This document shows, piece by piece, positions 51,701 through 61,596 of a DNA stretch of 64,000 nt. How positions within the stretch are numbered: position 1 is the stretch's first letter; each line of letters begins with the position of its first letter. The stretch lies in assembly GCA_965153455.1 (NCBI GenBank), contig OZ234495.1, positions 25,292,875 to 25,356,874 on the forward strand. The letters are read 5' to 3'. This DNA comes from Sphagnum compactum. Lineage: Eukaryota > Bryophyta > Sphagnopsida > Sphagnales. The notes under the pieces are model-generated. The model saw only the letters and a list, made by a program, of their open reading frames with translations. It was not told the DNA's origin and ran no database searches. The position numbers and the translations under genes were made by a program.

Positions 51701-52056
51701 TAGACTATGGATCCATTTTTCAAACTTAAGATTGATGTGAACCTGGGCATGTAAGTCCCGACAAAAACATCCCGCTTCTCCACACGATCAATGTCAAAGA
51801 GTGTAGGGAAGCTCTTTTGGTCAAGTAGTGTGATCACACGTGGATCTGGAAATCCCGGGGGACCTGGTGGCATGTTGACACGAAAGACAGTGGAATTGTA
51901 TTTCTCAACACGTGATTTGAAGAAAGTTTCAGTGCCTTGGAACCAAAAAAAGTCTAGGCGATCCTTGATGGCACCAAAGTAGGGGACTCCATACGTCCCG
52001 GGAATCTTTTGCAATGGAAGTTGTGAGGTTGTTGCTACTCTTGTTGCTGCTTCCAT
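48775..52056 (-). CDS. CYP74 family fatty-acid hydroperoxide-metabolising P450 (AOS/HPL type)
   Basis: CYP74 enzymes rearrange fatty-acid hydroperoxides without O2 or a reductase, giving allene oxides (jasmonate route) or aldehydes. Five exons join in phase: 52056-51743, 51323-51201, 50672-50518, 50128-49823 and 49331-48775, for 484 residues. Seen: 'PGTYGVPYFGAIKDRLDFFW' near the start, 'GTYMPSYTGGYRVLPYLDPS' across junction 1, the I-helix 'SFNAFGGFNIFLP' (FNAFGG near 282-287) that replaces the O2-activating Thr motif, ExxR as EAFR (343-346), and the heme segment 'SVGNKQCPAKD' with Cys 434. No plastid transit peptide is apparent. An in-frame ATG at 52080 would add eight residues, and 'ttgcag' just before 52056 could be an acceptor from an upstream exon. 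The FNAFGG form occurs in HPLs and in non-seed AOSs, so AOS versus HPL is undecided. Its 5' end faces UPRT. Confidence 0.92.
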
Positions 52057-52104
52057 ACCTGCAATGTGACAAGACACCATTGAATTTTGTTCATAAGCAA
52101 CCAA

Positions 52105-53909
52105 ATTGAAAAAGGTCTAGCTCTAATATTTTTTAACAAGGTTTTTATTCAATTTTGGAGTCCAAATTAAGGATAAATTCTTTGTGAAAACAACTTGTGC
52201 AAAGTCTACTTAAATCTAAATGAAATTTTAAGTTACAATAAAGTTTAGCACAAATCATGTAAAAGTCATATCACCTTCCCCAATCATCTACTCAAATTTT
52301 AGTTCATTCTATGATGCAATTCTTAGATGATTCTTAGTAAGTAGATGCAAATCATCTATAACCAATGTCACCAAAAGCAAATCCTCCATGGAGAAATGGT
52401 AAAAGATCATCTATATTTTGGCTAGATTGCCTGCAATTGGAGTGTGGGACAAACAACTTGACAAGTTCTAAATTCCAAGTTTTCAAATGAAACTTCTACC
52501 AAAAAATTGTTGAGATTATCAAAAATGTTCAAAACCATTATGTTTCCTTCAATCTTTACAACGTTCAAGAAGAAGAGGAATTCTCTAACTTTGGCAATCA
52601 AACTTTGTCTTCTTCTTCTTCTTCAAAGACTAACTCCAAAGGCAACAATTATGAAGCATTAAAAACTTGATTGATAAGAAAACTTACTTCTGAAAATTTT
52701 CTTCAAATATGATGATTCTCCACTAATTCTCCAATTCTCAATTTGATCCACAAAACCTTCCAAATTTTCCTTGTGCAAATCTTCAAAACATTCTAAACAA
52801 CACTCCCCGTAAGTACTATTGAACTACAAGTAGATCAAGAATTTTATTTGAAACAAAAACACTGCTATATAAGTCAAACTTGTTTGTGTTTACAACAAAA
52901 GTTCACACCAACCAAAAAGAAAAGAAAGAGAAACCTTCAACACCAATAGCAATAACTAAAAAGAAATAAAAGACAAAACATGAAATTGAAATCACAACAA
53001 CAATAACAAAACTTATTGCTTTGTAGTTCAAACTTTTTTGTGCTTGCAACAAAAAGCTCACAACAAGGGAAAAAAAAACCTTCAGCACCAATAATGAAAT
53101 CCAAGTTGCAACAACAACGACAACAACAACAAAACAAATTGACAAGATAATAACTCAAGAAAGATCTATATGTGAAAGAGATGATTGCTAGGCAACAAAA
53201 AGTCGATTGTCTCTTTTATAAGAATCACTTGATAGTTCCAACCACATCCAGAAAAGACGAAACAATAAGAACTCAAACAAAATTTGACAACACTCAACAA
53301 CAACAACATCCAACTTGTGGCACAGTTCACTTGGTACATAAAGTGGATAAAAAGATTCTGCAATTAATATACTCCTAGATCAAGAGGGGATTGGACAAAG
53401 TGGATTTTTCCTTATCTAGTCAGTCTACTCCTTGACCTTGAGGGATGGGATGGGATTGGATTGGATTGGATGTACCTGGAAGCTACTTTGGATTCTCTTC
53501 CTGCCTTCCTTTTTTCCAGATCTTCATTTTTGGGTGATTCTGAAATCCAGGAGTTTGTCTTGGGTTTTCACTTTGAGTGGAATTATCATTTTGGGGGTGA
53601 TTTTGATGAAATCTAGGAGTTTGTTGTTATGGGTTGTTTTGGTGGTATCTTCGTTTTGGGTGATTGTGAAATCCATGGATATTTGTTTTGAGAGAATGAA
53701 TGCTTTTGAGTAAATCTTCAATTTTGGGTGATTTTCAAATCCAGGAATTGTTCCTTTTAAAAAAAAGAGAAATGTTCATTTTGGGTGATTTTGAAATCTT
53801 CAAGAGTTTGAAAAGTTTGATCCGGATTCGGATTCCTTCGTGCGCGGCGCAGATCGCCATCGCCTTTGTTGTGTGAAGGGAAGGGAAGGTGGGAAGAGCA
53901 GGAGGAGCA
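52105..53909. promoter_or_regulatory. Divergent intergenic region between CYP74 and UPRT
   Basis: About 1.8 kb separates two start codons that point away from each other, so both promoters must lie here. Any 5' leader exon of CYP74 would lie near its left end. CAA repeats occur at 53105-53135 and 53295-53310. Five copies of a word close to 'cattttgggtgattttgaaa' occur near 53525, 53587, 53652, 53719 and 53777. I see no certain core-promoter elements. Confidence 0.45.
53520..53812 (+). repeat. Five-copy interspersed repeat upstream of UPRT
   Basis: Each copy reads close to 'ttttgggtgattttgaaatc' and is often followed by 'caggagttt'. Copies start near 53525, 53587, 53652, 53719 and 53777, about 60 to 67 bp apart. 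The last lies about 100 bp from the UPRT start codon. They could be a decayed tandem or repeated promoter elements. Confidence 0.75.
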
Positions 53910-56900
53910 ATGCAAGGGCATTGTACGTTGCAGCGTCCATGGGTGACATCTTCGTCTTCGTCTTCTGCTTCTTGGGCTTCCTTCCGTCAGGCAAGTTTCC
54001 TCTCGTTCTCATCTTCCAAATTCTGTTTCCCAATTCTTTTGTCTCTTGCTAGGGGAAGAAGATTTGGATTGCTGATGAACTTAGTGGCGTTTGTGACTCC
54101 ACTCAATGGCGCTTCAGTTCGGTGATTCATTTGTGACTGCGATGTGCAGCTGAATGGAAGAGTCACGCCATTCAATCGCGTGTCTTTCGATGGCTTGCAG
54201 CAACGAGAAGAAGCGGCCAAGACAAAAAACCACCGCTTGCATTGGAGATGTGCAGCCACTGCTGAAGGCAAGCAGATTGGTGGCAGCAACCAAATGCTGG
54301 TAATGTTTTTTCCAAGTAACCCCTGTGTGGTTTAACAGGTGCAAACTGAGGACAAAGAGAGTTCAGATTTAGGGTTTAGGGGTTTCAGGTGCAAACTGAG
54401 GACAAGAGAGTGCAGACTTAGGGTTTAGGGCTTACGGTTTACAGGTGCAAACTAAGGACAAGAGAGTGCAGACTTAAGGTTTAGGGCTTAGGGTTTTCAG
54501 GTGCAAACAGAGGACAAGACAGCGCTTATTTAGGGTTTAGGGTTTTCATGTGCAGAGTCTTCCCCAGCTCATTGACACAGCAAGTGAATAATTGGGATGG
54601 TGGCAGGTGTATGTACCACCTCATCCTTTGATCAAACATTGGATCTCTGTGCTGCGCAATGACTTCACTCCACCTCCCATGTTCAGTAAGTCTCTCATCT
54701 TTCCTACTTCTGCCAGCAATTGCTCCAACAATCCATAAAAAATTCCAATTAAGATGATGTGAGTGAGATAGTCAGAACCATCATCACCCATAGCAAGCTT
54801 GTTGCTGGGTTGATGAAACTCTTTTGGCAGCAGCAGTGGTGGTGGTCAATCTTCCAGTGATGGTGGGAGGTGAATTGGGAGTGTGCAGAGAGTGCGATGG
54901 CAGAGTTGGGAAGGTTTCTCATCTATGAAGCTTCACGGGATTGGTTGGTAAGAATATCACTGCATATGAAGTTTTAGGGTTTAGTTGTGTGTGTGTCTCT
55001 CATGGATTTTGAGATTTGGAACCCCCCACTGTCTCATGCAGAAGTGTTGATAAGTGAACACTTGTGTTTGTGTGTGCTGAGAACTCTACCAACAGTTAAC
55101 AGTGAGTGGGGAAGTCAATACACCATGTGGGACTGCACAAGTGGAGTTCATTGATCCTAGGGAGCCTGTCAAGGCAAGAGCTTGAATCTTTACCTCAGCA
55201 GTGTCAGTTTCAAGTGATCCAGGTCTGAGTTTTAGTGTTGCTATCTATGGATTTGTCAATCTGAGAAATGTGCAGATTTAGTGTCTTGGTGACTACAACA
55301 GCCTGAACGTTAACCTTTGCCTCTCTAGTCTGAAAGTGCTCTAAGGATTTTTAGTATTGCTACTGGAAAGTAAGACAGCTTTTCTGAAGAAAAGTGGTGC
55401 AGGACTCCTTTAATATCCCAGTAGACAGCTTTGCTGTCATCAGTTCTTTGGTAACACCATTATGACCTAGATGTTGCAAGGCCAAATTTGGTCTTCAGTG
55501 TTTGGGTGCACTTCTGGAATCAGGTATCCATCTATACAGTACTGTGGTTCAGAAGAGATGACCCTTGTCAAGAGGAGCATGAGTGATTGTGGCAGGTGGT
55601 GCCTATACTGAGAGCAGGACTGGTGCTGGTGGAACATGCAGGGTCGGTTTTGCCTGCCAACCAAACCTACCACGTTGGTAACAATAACTTTCCCTCTATC
55701 TACTGCATGAAGGCTCTAAAAAGTCTTTCTATGCATTCAAAGTGAGCTTCCTTTGCAAGGTGATGATGACAAGTTATTTGTGTTGTTGCAAGGGAAGTGA
55801 CTTAGGGGATTGCACAAAGTTATGTCAAATATGGTAATATGGGTTTCCTTGATTGATGCAGGATTTGTGCGAGATGAGACAACACTTCAACCTTCTATGT
55901 ACCTGAATAAGTATGTTCTTGGTGTCTCCTTATCTTTTGCACAATATATACTCAGACTATGTGCTCTCTCATTTTCGAATTATGCTTCAAAACATGTTAC
56001 CTAAGTGCTCTAGTTCTCATGTGCTCATACATATGGTTGCTTGTTCATAGTCTTTCCCAGTTTATCCTTTCCTTTTGTTTTTTCTTTTCCCTTTCTGTCT
56101 TTTGTTTCTTTGTCTCGTCATTGTTGTTGTGGTCTGTTCCTAGCCAGTAGTATGGCCGAGTCTTCCCGTTGCTTCTGGAATTGCAGCAGAAACTCAGTTC
56201 ATAGGTTGGTGCCTGTCACCAGCCTTTACCCACTGTAGGGAGCTGATGAAGTCAGTGGGGAAGTTGTGGTATTTAATCACTATCATACATGCTACTGTTG
56301 ATGGTCCCTGAACAGGGGTGAGACTGGCACTTTTGTTCATACTGCTGTGTGTTTTTTGTTTTTTGTTTGTTTTCTGTCTTCCCTGGTTTGGTTCTTTCCA
56401 TGGCTTCCTGAGGAAGTATTAACCTTGCTGTTTCTTCTTCATCCTGAGAATGGAGATTTTTCTATTCTTATGAAAGATATATGGTTGCTTGTTTGCTGTA
56501 GGCTACCAGAGCGTTTTGCAGAAGGTGCACGGGTACTGGTAGCTGACCCCATGCTTGCGACAGGTGATGTTTACACTCAATGGAGTACAAAGGATACTCT
56601 TCATCTGTTTTGCACAAATTGTAGAGGAAGGTCTTGAATTATGTGGCCATCAAAATCTTAAAAGTGAGCCATGACTGTCAAAATGGCTCATGGAGATCTT
56701 CTTGCATTTGCAGGTGGAACAATAGTTGCTGCAATTGAAGAGCTGACAAAACGAGGTGTTGATCACAATCTCCTGCGTGTGGTGAGTTTGATGGCTGGGA
56801 ATGAGTTGTGTCAGTTTGTCTCTGTATGAGACTGCCATATGCCGATTTCTCACTTTTGCATTTGTTCTGGTCTGTATCCTTGCATTTGGCATTCCTGTTC

Positions 56901-57467
56901 CTGGTGAGAGCAATTTTCCATGTGCAAGAAACAACAGGAAAAGGGAAAAAAACCTGTCTTCATTTTCTTGCTAAAGGGCAGTGTTAAAGTCTGTTGATTG
57001 GAGAATGTGCTCAGCTGAACATCTGGCTTTCTGGATACCTGTAGGTGGCAGCTGTTGCTGCTCCACCGGCATTGAAACAGCTGAGTGAAAAGTTTCCCGG
57101 GTCAGTATCATCCTAAATTCAACAGATAACCTGCATTCTTTTATCTAGATTTTCTTTGGATTTTCTGATGGCAATGTTAGTGGGTGCTGAAGGGTTCTGA
57201 TAGTGCCCCATAATTGGTGTGCAGGCTAAGGGTATATGTTGGGATGATTGACGAGGAGCTGAATGACAAAGGGTAATTCATTGCCTTCAATCCTACAAGC
57301 ATCCAAATGAGCGTTATCAATTAGAGCAGGCTTGTGCTTGCTTTCTGTTCCCAGCATTTGATTCTACAGCTGAGGCTCTAAAATCTTGGAAAATGGGATT
57401 GTTTCTTTGTGCAGGTATATAGTACCAGGGTTGGGTGATGCAGGAGATCGTAGTTTTGGCACTTGAC
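53910..57467 (+). CDS. UPP: Uracil phosphoribosyltransferase, putative plastid form (UPRT)
   Basis: It makes UMP from uracil and PRPP in pyrimidine salvage. Twelve exons keep phase and give 287 residues: 53910-53990, 54150-54299, 54607-54685, 54889-54947, 55096-55173, 55596-55677, 55862-55910, 56502-56563, 56714-56781, 57045-57100, 57225-57272 and 57416-57467. The first two exons carry a Ser-rich, plastid-like leader ('VTSSSSSSASWASFRQ'). The catalytic part starts at 'NQMLVYVPPHPLIKHWISVL' and continues with 'VEFIDPREPVKVVPILRAGL' and the PRPP loop 'VLVADPMLATGGT' (about 204-216). It ends with the uracil-binding 'GYIVPGLGDAGDRSFGT', where the family commonly has a few more residues. Intron 5 has a GC donor (AAG/GCAAGA, 55174-55595); exon 1 most plausibly also ends at one (CAG/GCAAGT, 53991). 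There is no uridine-kinase fusion. The exon 1 boundary is the least certain. Confidence 0.94.
54336..54548 (+). repeat. Minisatellite with telomere-like TTTAGGG motifs in UPRT intron 2
   Basis: Four units start at 54336, 54386, 54442 and 54498 with 'caggtgcaaac'. Each continues 'gaggacaagagagtgcagac' and ends with one to three TTTAGGG-like heptamers. Periods are 50 to 56 bp. It lies wholly inside the second intron of UPRT. Confidence 0.9.
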
Positions 57468-57978
57468 TTCCAGGCCCTATTGGTGTACGGTTGCATCCTC
57501 CAAGGACTGTTTGTGGACATTTCACAAACTCACTTTTGTCAAACAACAGAGTTGATTCCCCTATCTTTAGATATCAAGTTTATTAGAGCTCAGATACGCT
57601 TTCAAAGTTCTGTGCAAACTCAAAGTGTAACTGTAGAATCCATTCTGAAGCTCATAATTCCAGATCATCTCCTGCTCTCTCCCATGGGATTACTATCTTG
57701 ATGCTAAGATCCATCACAAGAATGCCAATAATTAGTAGATTCTTTAGAGTATTCTGCATCAGAGACTTCTATGGTCAGTGGTTGGTTGTGTAAGTAGTGT
57801 CCTCAGGTAACAAATGAGGGTTGTTTGTTTCTGTTCTTGGCTTGAAGCCTTCTCTCTTCTGACTAAAGCATCCAGAACTGGCTTGTTCCGGCTTTCTGGT
57901 TTAAGGTTCCCAGAACTGGCTTGCATGCAGTTGAAAGATATGAACCGATTTTGAAGAGCTGAAGCTTGTAAGCTCCAG
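57468..57978. other. Convergent 3' region between UPRT and the acidic fragment
   Basis: This probably holds the UPRT 3' UTR. A short word, 'cagaactggcttg', occurs twice (57871 and 57912). No ORF is supported. Confidence 0.45.
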
Positions 57979-58514
57979 CTAAAAGTCGGTGGTGATCACC
58001 TGTAGCTTGTGCAACAAGCATGTAAGCTCCTGGGGAGAAACAGCAGTTTCATGCTCAAATTCATGTACAAATCTCGGGTCCTTGAACTCTGTGTCATCAT
58101 TGTCATTGTCACCATCATCAATGTGTTTGAATTGTTCAGGTAAATCTTCAATGGAGAGACCTCCATACACAATGTCCACTTCACCATCATCATCATCATC
58201 ATCCACATGAACCTGTACCCATGAAACTTTTTTTGACCTAAATCAGCCTCACATTGAAAGAGTACAAAGGAAACCAAAGCTATGTAACATGGGACTCTGT
58301 TGGACATGATTCCATTGTCAATATAGGAACCTGGTATTTCTCCTAACTCTCTGACCAGGTGAATTGAAGGTTGAATAAGCAACAATCTATGCCACAGCTC
58401 CCTTTCCATGTCACTGTGAAGGAATTTCTTTGTGTGTGTTTTTCGCCTATGAAGGACAAAGTGCTTTGGGGAAGATTGTTCTGACTTTTCTGCAGCTCTT
58501 CCCAAAAGGTCCAA
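57979..58514 (-). pseudogene. Orphan gene fragment with acidic C-terminal exon
   Basis: The minus-strand segment 58212-57979 follows a good acceptor (TACAG). It encodes 77 residues ending in a stop, with an Asp run and coding-like content ('GEVDIVYGGLSIEDLPEQF', 'PQELTCLLHKLQVITTDF'). An upstream open segment at about 58514-58331 ('MERELWHRLLLIQPSIHL') can be joined in phase only through a weak donor (CTG/GTCAGA). No start codon or further 5' exon fits, because FtsHi4 begins 217 bp away on the same strand. It therefore looks like the 3' end of a truncated gene, though a small real gene is possible. I do not recognise the family. Confidence 0.35.
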
Positions 58515-58731
58515 AGATGCATCAGTTCCCAGTTAAGGCACACCAAAAATACAGAGCACAACAATGAGCAAACCTATCTCTACTACCTTCAAAAACAACA
58601 CAACCCTGCCTACTGAGGAGATAAGTCCCTAGCAACACCAGTTCAGTCTACCACCTGGGACTGCTCATTCTTTTGGAAGGGGAAAAAGGGGCTCCTTGCT
58701 TTGAACAAAATTGGCATACATGATACAGAAA

Positions 58732-61596
58732 TTACAGAAATTGTTGAGGAAAGACAACTTCACCAATCTCCTCTACATCATCTTCATCTTCCTTGGCAAG
58801 CTCAGCCAAGTTTCTTTCCTTAATTTTATCCAGCATCTTCCAGGTTTCATTACTAATTGACTTCAAATCGCGAGGTCGTGGGGCTCCAAATGTAGCCCAT
58901 CCAACCTTGCCTGGTGCGAATGTCACACGACCAGGAAGCGTAACTCCATGAATTCCCCAGCGCCCAGCATACAGCAACACTCCATGCTCATCTACTGGCC
59001 TTATTTCTGGCTGAGGAATACGGGGAGCTTTGTGATAAATGTCCCACACTTCTGAAGCTTCCACCTCTTCCTTCTCCAGTAATCTCTGTGCAATGGTTTC
59101 CAATGCAGATCGATACTCCCGCAGCACAGCAGAGCATTTCTCAACAGCAAATCGCATGTACTCATCTCTCAATGCCTGCACCTTTGGGCCAATATGAACC
59201 ATTACATCTTGTTGGGTGCGGTAGTAGATTTTCCCTAAAGCGGTCATGCCTGTCCTAAAAATCATGTAGTCTGCCAATAACCCAGCTTCGCTTAGTGCAG
59301 ACCCTGACATCCACGATAGATTGTCCCTCCCAAAGACCAACTCCTCAACCAGTCGCGGAGCACATGCACGAACAATCGAGTCAACAAGATCGGATTTGCG
59401 TGCAAAGACACGATGCCTTGATTCTTCAAATTCTATATTTGGATATACATCAATATCACGTATGTTTGTTTTAGTAAAGGGTCGATGGGGATTGGGTAGG
59501 TAGCACTCTAATAGTGCACTCGCAGCTTCTCTGTATGCAATTCGCATGCGAGCCTCCCCTGTAGCATCCACTACATCCTCCTCCCCTGTTGTAAATTTCC
59601 CTTCTTGCCTCTTGAGAGCCTCTAGGATCTCAGGTCGTTCAATAATATCTTTATCTTTCCTGGCTGCCAAAATTGCTGCTTCATTCAAGATGTTTTGCAG
59701 CTCTGCACCGCTGTAGTCAAATGTCAATCCAGCAAGCTCAGTAAGCAACAGCTCTTTCTCCTGCTCTGATTTGAAACCCTTGTTTCGAGCATGAACATTG
59801 AGAATAGCCAGTCGTCCTTCCTCAGTAGGGAGGCCTATGCTGATGGTTTTGTCAAACCGACCTTTCCTCAGGAGAGCAGGGTCGAGCATGTCCAGTCTGT
59901 TGGTTGCTCCCACTACCAAAACCTTAGAGCCTTGGCTTTGAAACCCATCAAGCTCTGTCAAAATTTGAATGAGCCCTTGCTCTCTCTCCACGCCACCACC
60001 ACCAACATCTGGTCCACCACGCTTGGCACCAATTGCATCAATCTCATCAATGAACACTATGGATGGAGCAAATTGGCGTGCCCGAGCAAACAGATCCCTT
60101 ACCCTTGCTGCTGCAACTCCTACAAACATTTCCACAAACTCAGCTCCACTGGCCGAGAAGAAGGGAACACCTGCCTCTCCTGCAATTGCTTTGGCAAGCA
60201 GCGTTTTGCCAGTCCCAGGAGGCCCATACAGGAGTACACCCTTGGGGCAATAAATCCCCAAATCCTCAAACTCCTTGCTATCCTTAAGGATCTTCACCAC
60301 CTCTTGCAATTCCCTCTTCACATATTCTTGGCCTGCAAAGTCATCAAACGTAACTCCTGTGCTGGCTTCAGCAGAAATGAATCTTGCCCTGCTCTGCCCC
60401 AGAGCTCCAAGCTCAGCATTCATGTCATTGCTTAGCTTGGGCCGTAGTGACACAGGTCGATCATTCGGATTCTTCATCTTATAGATGGGGTACAACCAAC
60501 CGTCCAACCATCTGAACACCGTGACTGCAAGAACGAGGCGCATTCCCCACACGAGTGCAGTTGCAAAAGTTGGATACAGTTGAAATGGCAGAGAGCTTAG
60601 ATTGTGAACCTCCACATTCACAAGCTGTGTATGCAGCTGCTTCCAAACATCATTCCATCCATCTGCCGGCACATTTTCCACTATATGACGCTTGAATACA
60701 ATCTTCCTTGTATCATCTGGCTGCATGCTGTTGGCAAGTGAGGGCTTACTGGATTCTTCTGCTTGAGGAACCTCATCAGTGGTTTGTTTGCTGGACTCAT
60801 CTGCCAAAATTTGGTCCCTTTGCTTGTCATAATAAGGCAGTATAACAGCGAGATAGCGGCCGAATTCTCCATAATCCAAGAATTGGACCTTCTTAGCCTC
60901 CAAGAGCTGCAAAAATGCAGCATAGGTTATGTCTTGTGCAGGGAAAGGATCCCACATTGTACCTCGCAGTTCACCTTGCAGTTTTCGCAGGATTTTCATC
61001 CACATTGTTTGCTGCACAAAGCTCCGCTCCATCTGCACCTCTGCCAAACGACCCAGTTCTTCCATATCGCTCACACGCTTTTTCTCTGAAGCTCCTATCT
61101 TGGCAAACAGCTCCGCTTGTTCCTCCTGCGCTTCTACTTCTTCTTCCTCCTTGCTCTTTCTCGAAAACACTTGCCCTAACCAGCTCATCTTCGCCAGAGT
61201 GTCTACCCTCCCCTCTGTATCAGCATCTCCTGCTGCTCTCACTCCCGCAGCATTGTCTCCACCACCAATTGAGCTCGCCTGCACACAGAAATCTGAAAAT
61301 CTGGAGCTCCTTCCTGCACCCAAAAGCATGCTTTTCCGTCCCCGCTTTCCCAATCCTCCATCCATTACCCCAACGCGTCTGCATCGTCTCGCAGTCCGAG
61401 CATGAGCAAGCGACAATCTTAACGGAGAATGCAACGGCCAATTGTGGGAAGAAGAAGAAAGCCGATCAGAGGAGTTCCAAAACCCAAGGTAGGAGGAAGA
61501 AGAGGAAGACAACCACACCACACATCGCGATTGCTGGCCTTGCAAACAACAACAAGAGTGCGGTACTACAGTTCCCACTCCGCACAAACCCATCAT
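58732..61596 (-). CDS. FTSHI4: FtsHi4, plastid FtsH-like inactive protease (AAA+ ATPase)
   Basis: This is a proteolytically inactive FtsH homologue. In Arabidopsis, FtsHi1/2/4/5 and FtsH12 act with Ycf2 as the ATP-driven motor pulling preproteins through the inner envelope; FtsHi4 loss is embryo-lethal. One open frame of 954 codons starts at ATG 61596, with a second Met directly after. In order: a Ser- and Arg-rich transit-like region (1-110), acidic coiled segment (130-190), likely membrane segment (about 341-364), Walker A GPPGTGKT (458-465), Walker B 'IVFIDEID' (513-520), and the second region of homology 'ATNRLDMLDPALLRKGRFD' (564-582). The zinc site HEXXH is replaced by REAAS at 689-693, so it cannot be a metalloprotease. 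The C-terminal block 'RPVDEHGVLLYAGRWGIHGV' is specific to FtsHi4. The length is about 100 residues above the Arabidopsis protein. The lack of any intron is unusual in this window. Confidence 0.93.
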   Translation of the reverse strand: MMGLCGVGTVVPHSCCCLQGQQSRCVVWLSSSSSSYLGFWNSSDRLSSSSHNWPLHSPLRLSLAHARTARRCRRVGVMDGGLGKRGRKSMLLGAGRSSRFSDFCVQASSIGGGDNAAGVRAAGDADTEGRVDTLAKMSWLGQVFSRKSKEEEEVEAQEEQAELFAKIGASEKKRVSDMEELGRLAEVQMERSFVQQTMWMKILRKLQGELRGTMWDPFPAQDITYAAFLQLLEAKKVQFLDYGEFGRYLAVILPYYDKQRDQILADESSKQTTDEVPQAEESSKPSLANSMQPDDTRKIVFKRHIVENVPADGWNDVWKQLHTQLVNVEVHNLSSLPFQLYPTFATALVWGMRLVLAVTVFRWLDGWLYPIYKMKNPNDRPVSLRPKLSNDMNAELGALGQSRARFISAEASTGVTFDDFAGQEYVKRELQEVVKILKDSKEFEDLGIYCPKGVLLYGPPGTGKTLLAKAIAGEAGVPFFSASGAEFVEMFVGVAAARVRDLFARARQFAPSIVFIDEIDAIGAKRGGPDVGGGGVEREQGLIQILTELDGFQSQGSKVLVVGATNRLDMLDPALLRKGRFDKTISIGLPTEEGRLAILNVHARNKGFKSEQEKELLLTELAGLTFDYSGAELQNILNEAAILAARKDKDIIERPEILEALKRQEGKFTTGEEDVVDATGEARMRIAYREAASALLECYLPNPHRPFTKTNIRDIDVYPNIEFEESRHRVFARKSDLVDSIVRACAPRLVEELVFGRDNLSWMSGSALSEAGLLADYMIFRTGMTALGKIYYRTQQDVMVHIGPKVQALRDEYMRFAVEKCSAVLREYRSALETIAQRLLEKEEVEASEVWDIYHKAPRIPQPEIRPVDEHGVLLYAGRWGIHGVTLPGRVTFAPGKVGWATFGAPRPRDLKSISNETWKMLDKIKERNLAELAKEDEDDVEEIGEVVFPQQFL

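Noticed and set aside
59791-60435. 214-codon plus-strand ORF
   Set aside because: It is antisense to the FtsHi4 ATPase domain, which is unmistakable on the minus strand.
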